Notes under the pieces: generated by a model
The model's input: the letters and a program-made list of their open reading frames with translations, nothing else
Told to the model about the DNA's origin: nothing
Database searches by the model: none
Part shown: piece by piece, positions 7,286 to 13,560 of the stretch
Position numbering within the stretch: position 1 is the first letter of the stretch
Layout of the letters: each line of letters begins with the position of its first letter
NCBI GenBank assembly: GCA_027489415.1
Contig: JAIXZU010000125.1
Location: 1 to 16,244, forward strand
Origin: Alphaproteobacteria bacterium
GTDB lineage: Bacteria > Pseudomonadota > Alphaproteobacteria > UBA2136 > UBA6156
Direction: 5' to 3'
DNA length: 16,244 bases
Translations under genes and position numbers: made by a program

Positions 7286-8116
7286 TTACATGTCGACGAC
7301 GTCAGGCTGAACCAGCTTGTCGTACATTGCCTTGCAGCGCGGGTTGCCGGACATATCCGCCATCGCCCCTGCAGTCGTCAGCTGGGTGACATACTCACCC
7401 GTCCACAACTGCATCGGCTGCTGGAATCCAGCACCGGCTTCACCGGTCGCGAGGGTGTCACCACCAAACACGCGTCCCAGCATCAGGCCACTCTGCGTCG
7501 AGAAGACCGAAATCTTCATCGAACCATAGCCGTCCACGATCAGAGACCCATCGGCCCGGACCAGCTTCGCACCACCGGAAATGGTAGCACGCTGCGTGTC
7601 GTTGTAACCGCCAAAACCCTTGATCATCAAGGAGAAGTTGGTGGTCCGGTCGAAGTCGAGCGACATGCTCGCGAAGTCCAGATAGTAGTCCGGCATGTTC
7701 CTGGTCGTGGTGTTCTGCATCTGCCGGAGCTTGCTGGAATTCACCAGCTGCCGGAGAACGGACTCACCACCGACGGAGTTCAGGTTCATCACCTTGGCTC
7801 CCGCTGCACGCAGCGTCGGAATCGCGAAGTTGGAGGTCTGTGCCCCGGGCATGAAGTTACCCGTACCGGAATCGGCGACCGAGTTCGTCTTGCCCGTGCT
7901 GTCCGTGGCCGGAGCCACCGCGATCGTCTTGCCAGCAATCGCCGGCTTGACGCACGCCAGCAGCGGGCTGAGGGACTTGATTTCGGCCGTCTGCGCAATC
8001 ACGGTCTTGGCGGGCGCACTGCCCGTCGTTCCCTTGAAAGCGCTGCCGGAAGTCTGGCAGCCCGAAAGTGCGATAACGGCAACCGAGGCGGCTGCCACAC
8101 TGAGAATTGTCTTCAT
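7286..8116 (-). CDS. CsgG/HfaB-like outer-membrane secretion lipoprotein
   Basis: Encodes 276 aa from the ATG at 8116, which gives a clean lipoprotein signal MKTILSVAAASVAVIALSGC. The lipidated Cys is C20 followed by Gln, which favours the outer membrane. After the lipobox come PLLACVK and KTIAVAPATDSTGKTN, then a central part with SNFAIPTLRAAGAKVMNLNSVG and PDYYLDFASMSLDFD, then the beta-rich GSMKISVFSTQSGLMLG and finally QQPMQLWTGEYVTQL with a C-terminal Cys. This order and the D-TGK and PMQL patterns resemble the CsgG family, notably HfaB of the Caulobacter holdfast-anchor system. CsgG/HfaB proteins form the outer-membrane pore that exports amyloid-type subunits. It lies between two small secreted proteins, 19 nt after the first; GGGGG precedes the ATG. 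A longer in-frame start at 8173 would bury the signal peptide. The family call is by eye. Confidence 0.78.
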   Translation of the reverse strand: MKTILSVAAASVAVIALSGCQTSGSAFKGTTGSAPAKTVIAQTAEIKSLSPLLACVKPAIAGKTIAVAPATDSTGKTNSVADSGTGNFMPGAQTSNFAIPTLRAAGAKVMNLNSVGGESVLRQLVNSSKLRQMQNTTTRNMPDYYLDFASMSLDFDRTTNFSLMIKGFGGYNDTQRATISGGAKLVRADGSLIVDGYGSMKISVFSTQSGLMLGRVFGGDTLATGEAGAGFQQPMQLWTGEYVTQLTTAGAMADMSGNPRCKAMYDKLVQPDVVDM

Positions 8117-8135
8117 GGTGTTGCCCCCTAGGCGG

Positions 8136-8486
8136 TTACTGCTTGATGCCCTGCGAAATTCCGCCGTTGCCAACGCCCTGCTGGGCGCTCACATCGCCGG
8201 AATTCGTGCCGGTGTTCGTGACAACGTTGCCGTTGCCGTGAATTTCATTGGTGATGCACACACCACAACTGGTGTTGGTGATGTACGTGCTGCTCCCCAG
8301 AAGGCCCTTTTCGGCCTCTGCGGTCTGCCCGGCAATCACACCAAGCTCATAGTGGGTCACGGTGGATGCTCCACCACTCCCACCAGAAGTCCCCCAGTTC
8401 TTCTGGGGCCGTGCGTTGTCGGCAAAAGCCGCACCCGCCAGCCCGAAGGCAACCGAGGCCATCAGGAATGTTTGAAAGAGTTTCAT
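8136..8486 (-). CDS. Small secreted HfaA-like protein, first gene of the adhesin operon
   Basis: Encodes 116 aa. The Sec signal peptide ends about residue 22 (AFA|DN). A Gly/Ser-rich linker (residues 32-41) follows. The C-terminal half is Asn/Gly/Thr-rich with alternating hydrophobic residues (NEIHGNGNVVTNTGTNSGDVSAQQ), resembling the tail of HfaA holdfast-anchor and curlin-like proteins. Two cysteines form CGVC (C74-C77), unusual in an exported amyloid-like protein. ATG is preceded by GGGAG; the context ACTACCATGAAA is the same as that of the 6739-7140 gene. A near-consensus promoter and a hairpin leader lie upstream. The likely role is a surface or fibre component exported through the neighbouring lipoprotein. 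HfaA kinship is suggested, not proven. Confidence 0.72.
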   Translation of the reverse strand: MKLFQTFLMASVAFGLAGAAFADNARPQKNWGTSGGSGGASTVTHYELGVIAGQTAEAEKGLLGSSTYITNTSCGVCITNEIHGNGNVVTNTGTNSGDVSAQQGVGNGGISQGIKQ

Positions 8487-8500
8487 GGTAGTCTCCCATG

Positions 8501-8526
8501 GTAAGCCCCACTCTGGGGGCAGTTAC
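8501..8526 (-). promoter_or_regulatory. Leader hairpin beside the ribosome-binding site of the adhesin operon
   Basis: Inverted repeat GTAAGCCCC (8501-8509), loop of 5, then GGGG and, after a small bulge, TTAC (ends 8526). In the minus-strand mRNA it ends about 5 nt before the GGGAG ribosome-binding site and could modulate translation or stabilise the 5' end. Confidence 0.55.
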
Positions 8527-8594
8527 ACTGTGAAGTGAATATCAGCAGCCAGATCTGGCGCGCCGAAACGATGTGATGTTTGTTCGAGGCGGCT

Positions 8595-8622
8595 TGTATA
8601 CGAATCTCAAACCGCCTGTCAA
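8595..8622 (-). promoter_or_regulatory. Strong sigma70 promoter of the adhesin operon with A-rich upstream element
   Basis: On the minus strand: TTGACA (8622-8617), 16-nt spacer, TATACA (8600-8595). An A-rich stretch at about 8630-8650 (minus strand) lies directly upstream of -35 like an UP element. The predicted start near 8588 gives a leader of about 100 nt before the ATG at 8486. Confidence 0.78.
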
Positions 8623-8716
8623 CACCTATTTTGAACTTTTTTTCGTTTTAATGCCCACAAAGTGTCGAAAATGCCCTGTAAGCGCCCCACAAACGCCAAA
8701 TAACCCCAAGCAATGT

Positions 8717-8745
8717 TTGCACAAACAATTCTCCCGCGCTAAGGT
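8717..8745 (+). promoter_or_regulatory. Putative hpt promoter implying an almost leaderless mRNA
   Basis: TTGCAC (8717-8722), 17-nt spacer, TAAGGT (8740-8745), 7 nt to the ATG at 8753. The AAGG inside the -10 could instead act as a ribosome-binding site for a longer transcript, so the reading is ambiguous. Confidence 0.4.
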
Positions 8746-8752
8746 ACAGGCC

Positions 8753-9289
8753 ATGATGAAAATTCTTTACAGTGCTGAAGCCATTGCCGCCCGGGTCAAC
8801 GACATCGCGGACGCGCTCAACAAATCCCTCGCCGGCCAGAAAACCATTCATACGGTCATCACGATGAACGGCGCCGCCATTTTCGCCGCGGACCTCGTCC
8901 GTCGCCTCAACGTCCCGCAAGTGCTCCACTACACCGGCGGCAGCTATTTCCAAGGCGCCATCAAGCAGGAAATCGCAACGAATCCAGAAACTTTACCCAC
9001 GAACTTCAACCAATCGCCCGTATTGGTGATTGAAGACATCCTGGACAGCGGCAACGGCATCCGCCAACTCCGCCACATCCTCGCCGAACGCGGCGCAGGC
9101 CCCATCACCGTGGTCAGCCTCTTCAAACGTATCGGCAGCCCGGCTGTTGCCGAACACACCGCCTTCTCCCTCCCGAAGGAACTCTTCGTCGTAGGGTACG
9201 GACTGGACATGGACGGCCGCTACCGCGAACTCCCCTCCATTTACACCTTCGAAAGCTCAGTCATGTCCGGCCAATCCGGCAACTGCTAA
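8753..9289 (+). CDS. hpt: Hypoxanthine phosphoribosyltransferase
   Basis: Encodes 178 aa. It salvages hypoxanthine or guanine with PRPP to give IMP or GMP. The PRPP-binding motif VLVIEDILDSGNG is at residues 90-102, and ELFVVGYGLDMDGRYRELPSIY near the C-terminus is the typical HPRT purine-binding/dimer segment (FVVGYGLD..xRYRxLP). Length is normal for bacterial Hpt. The ATG at 8753 (or the next codon, 8756) is chosen; an in-frame extension to 8573 runs through AT-rich intergenic DNA and the divergent adhesin promoter and has no protein character. A terminator follows 20 nt after the stop. Confidence 0.93.
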   Translation: MMKILYSAEAIAARVNDIADALNKSLAGQKTIHTVITMNGAAIFAADLVRRLNVPQVLHYTGGSYFQGAIKQEIATNPETLPTNFNQSPVLVIEDILDSGNGIRQLRHILAERGAGPITVVSLFKRIGSPAVAEHTAFSLPKELFVVGYGLDMDGRYRELPSIYTFESSVMSGQSGNC

Positions 9290-9304
9290 CCCACGTCTCA
9301 ATAA

Positions 9305-9329
9305 AAAAGGAGGCCCAGCCTCCCTTTTT
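9305..9329 (+). terminator. Rho-independent terminator after hpt
   Basis: GGAGGC (9309-9314), loop CCA, GCCTCC (9318-9323), then CTTTTT; an A-run precedes the stem and extends the pairing. Confidence 0.9.
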
Positions 9330-9354
9330 AATACCCCTAATCCCTATTTCCCCT

Positions 9355-9382
9355 TTGCACAGCCGCTTCGCTTCCCTAAACT
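9355..9382 (+). promoter_or_regulatory. Putative promoter of the acetyltransferase gene, leaderless geometry
   Basis: TTGCAC (9355-9360), 16-nt spacer, TAAACT (9377-9382), only 6 nt to the ATG at 9389. No Shine-Dalgarno sequence is present between -10 and ATG. Confidence 0.45.
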
Positions 9383-9388
9383 GTAACT

Positions 9389-9853
9389 ATGTCCATCACC
9401 CTGCGCCCCCTGCGGCCCGAAGACGCACAAGAAATCTTCAACCTCCACACCCGAGCCATCTTGGAAGTCTGCGCCGCCCATTATTCACCGGATGTCATCA
9501 CCGCCTGGGTCTCCGGCCGCACGCCGGAGGGCTACCTGCGTAACCAGTCGCGCGGTGAAAACTTCCACGTTGCCGCAAATGCATCAGGCACGCCCATCGG
9601 CTTCTGCGGCTGGCATGGTAACGAACTCTGCGGCCTGTACGTGAATCCGGACTATCACGGCCAAGGCGTCGGCTCCCTCCTCCTGAAAACAGCGGAGTCC
9701 GCCGCAGCCGCAGCCGGTACCCCCCTCACCCAGCTGGAATCCACCCTCACCGCACAAAGCTTCTATGAAAAACACGGCTACGAGACCATCAGTCGCGGCA
9801 GCCGCCTGCGCAGCGGTCTGGAAATCCCCCACATCAACATGCGCAAACGCTAA
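9389..9853 (+). CDS. GNAT-family N-acetyltransferase
   Basis: Encodes 154 aa. The GNAT fold is recognisable: N-terminal ITLRPLRPEDAQEIFNLHTRAI, the central strand-turn LCGLYVNPDYHGQGVGSLLLK with the acetyl-CoA pyrophosphate loop GQGVGS (around residues 91-96), and the C-terminal SFYEKHGYETI signature. The arrangement resembles YafP-type acetyltransferases. The acceptor substrate cannot be read from sequence. It lies alone between the hpt terminator and a bidirectional hairpin, with its own promoter of unusual geometry. Confidence 0.9.
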   Translation: MSITLRPLRPEDAQEIFNLHTRAILEVCAAHYSPDVITAWVSGRTPEGYLRNQSRGENFHVAANASGTPIGFCGWHGNELCGLYVNPDYHGQGVGSLLLKTAESAAAAAGTPLTQLESTLTAQSFYEKHGYETISRGSRLRSGLEIPHINMRKR

Positions 9854-9876
9854 AAAAACACCGCCATCGGCGGTGT
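9852..9876. terminator. Convergent terminator between the acetyltransferase and DUF2155 genes
   Basis: ACACCGCC (9858-9865), loop ATC, GGCGGTGT (9869-9876). On the minus strand it is followed by TTTTTTT and ends the DUF2155 operon; on the plus strand it directly follows the acetyltransferase stop but lacks a T-run. Confidence 0.82.
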
Positions 9877-9886
9877 CATAAGCTCC

Positions 9887-10714
9887 TTAATAAGTCCCGC
9901 TATCCATCATTTTATGCAGGTCTTCCTGTGTCGCAGGCTCAGCCGGTGCCGCAGGCGCTTCAGCAGCAGGTGCGGCCTCAGGCTGGGCTTGTGCCTCGGC
10001 CGCGGGCGCTTCGGTGTCTATCACCTGCTCGGCAGCGGGCGCTGCAGGCGCAACCGGCGCAGGCTCGGTGGCACTCACACCTTTTTCCACACCGGGAACA
10101 TAAAACGGGTCTTGCCCTGCTGGCGTATCAGCCGCCGCCTCGGTGTCCACCACAGGCTCACTCTCAACTACCGGCGCACTGCCGCTGGCACGTATCACCT
10201 GCCGCGCCTTCACGCCACAGCCCTGCAGCTGCACGTCATAGCGCGGGTGGTCCAGCGTGGAAATCTCGGGGTAGGTGTTGAACATCCAGCCGGAGAACCA
10301 CGGCGCACTGCGCTCGCCCCCACTCTCGGTAATGTCCAGCCACGCTACGTCCTGCCCCAGCACGGCGCCGTAATCAGGCAGGCACTTGGTCAGCTTCACA
10401 CTCAGGTTGCCAACGGCTTGCGCTTCACCGGCAATCATCACAAGGGAATGGCGGCGGTTGGTCTGCTTGTCCAGCAGCATCACGCGCGCGCTTTTTTCAG
10501 TCGAAGCATTGGGAACAGCAGGCACGGTCGCGCTGGTCGCGGTCGTGGTTCCCGTCAACGTATCGGCAATTTTTCCGGCAGCGTCACTGGCTGCCTTGGT
10601 GGCGGCTTTGGTCAGGTCGGCAAGCTGAGCTTGCGCTGGCGTCGTTATCAATGTTCCCGCAACTACAAAAGCCAATCCACCCAGAAAGGTCAAATGCGCG
10701 CGGGAAAATTTCAA
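9887..10714 (-). CDS. Secreted DUF2155 domain protein
   Basis: Encodes 275 aa. Signal peptide: KFSR start, hydrophobic core, cut after AQA around residue 29. Residues about 72-170 match DUF2155 as known from alphaproteobacteria: [13 protein letters not shown], a first Cys in [41 protein letters not shown]. The remaining 100 residues are an Ala/Glu/Pro-rich low-complexity tail. The start codon is TTG, overlapping the TGA stop of the merR gene in GTTGA, with GAGG 8 nt upstream. The complete signal peptide right after this TTG supports it and suggests translational coupling. Domain function is unknown; the location is envelope. The gene is often near accBC-aat in other alphaproteobacteria, but here it follows merR. 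Confidence 0.88.
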   Translation of the reverse strand: MKFSRAHLTFLGGLAFVVAGTLITTPAQAQLADLTKAATKAASDAAGKIADTLTGTTTATSATVPAVPNASTEKSARVMLLDKQTNRRHSLVMIAGEAQAVGNLSVKLTKCLPDYGAVLGQDVAWLDITESGGERSAPWFSGWMFNTYPEISTLDHPRYDVQLQGCGVKARQVIRASGSAPVVESEPVVDTEAAADTPAGQDPFYVPGVEKGVSATEPAPVAPAAPAAEQVIDTEAPAAEAQAQPEAAPAAEAPAAPAEPATQEDLHKMMDSGTY

Positions 10715-11145
10715 CGTACTACCTCGTCCTGTAACAGATCTTTTATTGCCACCAGTTCAGCAATAACTGCCTGCGGTGTCAACTGTTGTACAAGGGCCTT
10801 CAGCTCACGGGGTTTGGCCTGCTTAAGGGCCGCCTGCACGCCACGAATGGTGTATCCGTCGCGGTAAAGCAGCTGCTGGATATATTTTAAAAGTGCTACA
10901 TCTTCGGGCTTATAAAAACGCCGTCCACCACTTTGCTTGGTGGGCTTCAATTGAGAGAACTTGCTTTCCCAGAAACGCAGCACATGCGTGGCAACGCCAA
11001 GCTCGGCGGCTACTTCGGCAATGGTGCGGTAGGCGCGCTCACTTTTGGCAACGGCGCGCACCGGCGGCGGCGGGGCCTTCACACGGCCCAACTTAACCCC
11101 GTCACCGGCGCGCATTCCAACCGTCGTATCGGAAAAATCACTCAC
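10711..11145 (-). CDS. MerR-family transcriptional regulator
   Basis: Encodes 144 aa from GTG 11145. Residues about 37-105 are the MerR winged helix: [25 protein letters not shown], then [44 protein letters not shown] dimerisation helix follows, and there are no Cys effector ligands, so it is of the metal-independent type. This regulator sits downstream of ihfA in many alphaproteobacteria, and the order fabH-ihfA-merR is kept here. Start: GGGAAGG is 8 nt before GTG 11145 and 5 nt before an alternative TTG 11148; an internal ATG at 11115 is also possible. The 3' end overlaps the DUF2155 start by 4 nt. Targets are unknown. Confidence 0.9.
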   Translation of the reverse strand: MSDFSDTTVGMRAGDGVKLGRVKAPPPPVRAVAKSERAYRTIAEVAAELGVATHVLRFWESKFSQLKPTKQSGGRRFYKPEDVALLKYIQQLLYRDGYTIRGVQAALKQAKPRELKALVQQLTPQAVIAELVAIKDLLQDEVVR

Positions 11146-11175
11146 CAAAACAACCTTCCCTAAAACCCAACACCT

Positions 11176-11205
11176 ATAGCCTATGGCCTAACGCCAATAG
11201 CCTAT
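11176..11205. repeat. Direct repeat ATAGCCTAT at the ihfA stop
   Basis: Two exact copies of ATAGCCTAT (11176-11184 and 11197-11205), 21 bp apart start to start, with a related GGCCTA between. The second overlaps the ihfA stop codon. The two-turn spacing could suit a DNA-binding protein, or the repeat may be low-complexity chance. Confidence 0.4.
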
Positions 11206-11498
11206 TTTTTGCCGTTCATACGGTCTTTCAGGATGTGGCTGGCACGGAAGCTCAGCACTTTGCGCGGTGCAATCGGCACTTCAACTCCGGTCTTGGGGTT
11301 GCGGCCAATACGCTGGCGCTTGGCGCGCACGCTGAAGTTACCGAAGGTGGAAATCTTCAGGGTTTCGCCCTTTTCCAGAACCTTGCACAGCTCTTCAATC
11401 ACTTGGTCAACAAGGTCTTGGGCTGCCTTACGGGTCAGGCCAACTTCATGGTAAACGGCTTCAGCCAAATCCATCCGAGTTACAGTCTTTCCGGTCAT
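11202..11498 (-). CDS. ihfA: Integration host factor alpha subunit
   Basis: Encodes 98 aa of the HU/IHF fold: helical N-terminus with DLAEAVYHEVGLTRKAAQDLV, then ISTFGNFSVRAKRQRIGRNPKTGVEV with the DNA-intercalating beta-arm (Arg-Asn-Pro), then RKVLSFRASHILKDRMNG. With IhfB it bends DNA at specific sites. AGAGGGGG precedes the ATG by about 7 nt. It has its own promoter in the 240-bp gap after fabH. Its third positions are less skewed than in fabH, as in other highly expressed genes of this window. Confidence 0.96.
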   Translation of the reverse strand: MTGKTVTRMDLAEAVYHEVGLTRKAAQDLVDQVIEELCKVLEKGETLKISTFGNFSVRAKRQRIGRNPKTGVEVPIAPRKVLSFRASHILKDRMNGKK

Positions 11499-11545
11499 AA
11501 TAGTGCCCCCTCTTTCAATATCTTCTTACTTAAAAATGTCTTTGC

Positions 11546-11574
11546 AACCTAGCCTCCGCATCAAGGCTCGTCAA
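11546..11574 (-). promoter_or_regulatory. Putative ihfA promoter in the fabH-ihfA gap
   Basis: On the minus strand: TTGACG (11574-11569), 17-nt spacer, TAGGTT (11551-11546); predicted leader about 40 nt. The -35 is good, the -10 weak. The rest of the 240-bp gap (11499-11738) is AT-rich and shows no hairpin terminator for fabH that I could find. Confidence 0.5.
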
Positions 11575-11738
11575 GCACTCGGCAGTATATTTTCACCACC
11601 CGAGTACACTAAATTAAAGCCCGTTTTCTGCCACTTTCCGTGAATGGCAATATCAAATTCGGCCTTTTAATTCAAATAACGCCTAAAGCGCAGTCAGTGT
11701 TCCAACAAATTCCTTGTCTTATCTAACTAACCTAAACC

Positions 11739-12734
11739 TTACCAACGGATAACCGCCCCACTCCACGCAAACCCGGCACCAAACGCCTGTAGCATCACCA
11801 CGTCACCAGCTTGAATCCGCCCGTCGCGCACGGCTACGTCCAGCGCCAGCGGAATCGTCGCCGCACTGGTGTTGGCATGCTGGTCAACGGTCACCACGAA
11901 TTTATCCATGCTTATGCCCAAACCCTGCGCCGCCGCCTCAATAATCCTTAAGTTGGCTTGGTGCGGCACCACCCAGTTAACATCGGCCACCGTTAAACCG
12001 GCTTCATCCAGCAATTTGCCAGCCTCTACCTTGCTGCCCATCTGGCGCACGGCATGCTTGTAAACCTCACGGCCATTCATCAGTACGGTGCCGGCCACAC
12101 GCCCCCTCGCCACACCACCACTGCTCATCAACTGCGGCGCACATGTCCCATCCGCCCCCATGTCAATGGAAAGCACTCCTTGTGCCTTGTGCCCTTGTGT
12201 CCTTGTGTCCTTTTTTAGAACTACCGCCCCAGCCCCATCACCAAACAGCACGCAAGTCGCGCGGTCATTCCAATCAACCAAATTACTGAAAGTCTCCGCT
12301 CCCACCACAACCGCATACTCAGCAGTCCCTGCCAGCAGCAAACCCCGCGCCACGGCCAGCGCATGCACAAACCCGCTGCACGCCGCATTCACATCAAGCA
12401 CCACGCAGTTATGCGCCAGTTTCAAATCACCATGCACCAGCGCTGCCACGCTGGGGAAACTCAGGTCCGGCGTGCACGTCGCCACAATCAGCACACCAAT
12501 ATGCTCAGGCCCAACACCCGCACTGGCCATAGCTTTAGCCACCGCATCACGCGCCAGCGTGAAGGTCGTCTCGCCCTCACCTACTATATAACGCTGCGCA
12601 ATGCCGGTGCGCTCCCGAATCCACTCATCGCTGCTCTCCAGCCCCCGCGCTGCAATCAGCTCGGCATTGCTCCAAACTTTCACCGGCAAGGCACTGCCCG
12701 TTCCAATTACGCGAATCTCAAAATCACTCTTCAT
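11739..12734 (-). CDS. fabH: 3-oxoacyl-[acyl-carrier-protein] synthase III
   Basis: Encodes 331 aa. It condenses acetyl-CoA with malonyl-ACP to start fatty-acid synthesis. The catalytic triad is visible: C119 in DVNAACSGFVHAL, H258 in WVVPHQANLRII, N288 in DQHANTSAATIPLAL. Other family marks are SSDEWIRERTGI and CVLFGDGAGAVVL. ATG 12734 is chosen because AAGGGG lies just upstream and the product starts at the normal position; a longer frame to 12812 is non-homologous. A variable loop at residues 174-186 (KKDTRTQGHKAQG) is encoded by a tandem ACAAGG-type repeat and looks inserted. In most alphaproteobacteria plsX precedes fabH; here there are instead two small membrane-protein genes on the other strand. 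Confidence 0.95.
   Translation of the reverse strand: MKSDFEIRVIGTGSALPVKVWSNAELIAARGLESSDEWIRERTGIAQRYIVGEGETTFTLARDAVAKAMASAGVGPEHIGVLIVATCTPDLSFPSVAALVHGDLKLAHNCVVLDVNAACSGFVHALAVARGLLLAGTAEYAVVVGAETFSNLVDWNDRATCVLFGDGAGAVVLKKDTRTQGHKAQGVLSIDMGADGTCAPQLMSSGGVARGRVAGTVLMNGREVYKHAVRQMGSKVEAGKLLDEAGLTVADVNWVVPHQANLRIIEAAAQGLGISMDKFVVTVDQHANTSAATIPLALDVAVRDGRIQAGDVVMLQAFGAGFAWSGAVIRW
12178..12210 (+). repeat. CCTTGTG tandem repeat within fabH
   Basis: Four CCTTGTG units (spaced by T, C or nothing) in 33 bases, followed by TTTTTT. On the coding (minus) strand it encodes a surface loop of FabH. The same heptamer is tandemly repeated at 3059-3083. Confidence 0.75.
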
Positions 12735-12775
12735 AAGCCCCTTCTGCCACAAAACCCCAAAGAACGCAAAATTAC

Positions 12776-12804
12776 TTGAAAAACCCCCGCCCCAAACCCA
12801 TATT
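12776..12804 (+). promoter_or_regulatory. Putative promoter of the 27-aa membrane protein
   Basis: TTGAAA (12776-12781), 17-nt spacer, CATATT (12799-12804). The predicted start near 12811 leaves about 45 nt before the ATG at 12856. Confidence 0.45.
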
Positions 12805-12855
12805 CCCCTCACGGCGCACCCTAAAACGTTTCACCCCGCGCCCGAAGAAAAAATA

Positions 12856-12939
12856 ATGACCCCCATAGAAGTCGGAATGATCACAGGGTTCGTCCTGATG
12901 ATCGGCTTGCTTGTAGCCAATATCTTTGGCTTCATCTAA
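12856..12939 (+). CDS. 27-aa single-helix membrane microprotein
   Basis: The product MTPIEVGMITGFVLMIGLLV plus ANIFGFI is one hydrophobic helix (about residues 8-26) with an acidic residue near the N-terminus. A GAAGAAAA purine stretch precedes the ATG, a sigma70-like promoter lies about 50 nt upstream, and a rho-independent terminator begins 15 nt after the stop, so it looks like a complete transcription unit of about 170 nt. Small one-helix proteins often act as accessory subunits or regulators of larger membrane complexes; no partner can be named, although the next gene also encodes a membrane protein and has the same terminator. An in-frame extension upstream to 12601 is an antisense shadow of fabH. 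Confidence 0.62.
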   Translation: MTPIEVGMITGFVLMIGLLVANIFGFI

Positions 12940-12953
12940 CTCCCACCGAATAG

Positions 12954-12983
12954 AAAAGCCGCCCCATCAGGGGCGGCTTAATT
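12954..12983 (+). terminator. Rho-independent terminator, copy 1 of a repeated hairpin
   Basis: GCCGCCCC (12958-12965), loop ATCA, GGGGCGGC (12970-12977), then TTAATT; A-run before the stem. The 25-base core is identical to that at 13522-13546. Confidence 0.8.
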
Positions 12984-12994
12984 ATATGCCCCCC

Positions 12995-13023
12995 TTGAAA
13001 AAAAGCTTGCAACATTGTATACT
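12995..13023 (+). promoter_or_regulatory. Near-consensus sigma70 promoter of the 147-aa membrane protein gene
   Basis: TTGAAA (12995-13000), 17-nt spacer, TATACT (13018-13023). It gives a leader of about 45-50 nt containing CGGAG shortly before the ATG at 13075. Confidence 0.82.
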
Positions 13024-13074
13024 TAAAGCTCAGTCCCACACCTCGCATTTCCCTCTCGAAACCGGAGTTCTCCG

Positions 13075-13518
13075 ATGTACACCGAAAAAACTCTCACCAA
13101 CATCTTCATCGGCATGATGGCCATCACCTTCGCCTGCCTCACCACCGCTTTCGGTATCACGGCCATTACCGAAGGCTGGGCCTCCGCCTTCCGGAATCTG
13201 GCCGGGGTCGGCGCCATCGCTGGCGCCATTTACACACCGTTAGGCTACGGCTTCTACAGCCAGACCAAACACCTGATGTTCCGCAACATCGGCCGTTTCG
13301 GTCTGGTCATGCTCACCATAGCCAGCCTGCTGGCCAGCCCCTACTCCCTGCCGCTCACCTATCTGAATATTTTCATCGGCGCCGTCATCATCGTCTGTTG
13401 GCGGCTGGATGCCGACGGCATCTGGGTGAAATACACTTACTGGGCGCGCCGGCCGTTCGTCTTCTACCTTGGCATCGCCCTCGCCTTCGGTAACGTCATC
13501 AGTCGGGCCTTCGCCTGA
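13075..13518 (+). CDS. Hypothetical 147-aa integral membrane protein
   Basis: The family is not recognised. Four to five hydrophobic segments are visible: about residues 8-31, 42-60, 75-88, 92-108 and 125-145, with short polar connectors (YSQTKHLMFRNIGR, RLDADGIWVKYTYWARRP). No signal peptide, catalytic motif or Cys cluster was seen. It has its own strong promoter and is closed by a terminator identical to the one in front of the promoter, so it is an isolated transcription unit in the place where plsX usually stands in this alphaproteobacterial cluster. Third-position C bias and the good ribosome-binding site support a real gene. Confidence 0.85.
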   Translation: MYTEKTLTNIFIGMMAITFACLTTAFGITAITEGWASAFRNLAGVGAIAGAIYTPLGYGFYSQTKHLMFRNIGRFGLVMLTIASLLASPYSLPLTYLNIFIGAVIIVCWRLDADGIWVKYTYWARRPFVFYLGIALAFGNVISRAFA

Positions 13519-13519
13519 C

Positions 13520-13546
13520 AAAAAAGCCGCCCCATCAGGGGCGGCT
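13520..13546. terminator. Bidirectional terminator, copy 2 of the repeated hairpin
   Basis: GCCGCCCC (13526-13533), loop ATCA, GGGGCGGC (13538-13545). On the minus strand TTTTTT follows, so it ends rpmF; on the plus strand it directly follows the membrane-protein stop. Confidence 0.85.
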
Positions 13547-13560
13547 AAACTTTTGGTCGC

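Noticed and set aside
7277..8131. 284-aa plus-strand ORF across the lipoprotein gene, and a similar one at 7695-8504
   Set aside because: His/Arg-rich antisense products; the minus strand has signal peptides, lipobox, ribosome-binding sites and a promoter that explain the region.
8549..8564. Overlapping palindromes CCAGATCTGG and GGCGCGCC that look like cloning sites
   Set aside because: Both are short, lie in an otherwise natural leader, and nothing else suggests vector sequence.
8573..8752. N-terminal extension of hpt
   Set aside because: In-frame but crosses AT-rich DNA holding the divergent adhesin promoter; Hpt proteins begin near the ATG at 8753.
9914..10867. 317-aa plus-strand ORF opposite the DUF2155 gene
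   Set aside because: Antisense of a protein with a complete signal peptide and DUF2155 motifs; no ribosome-binding site.
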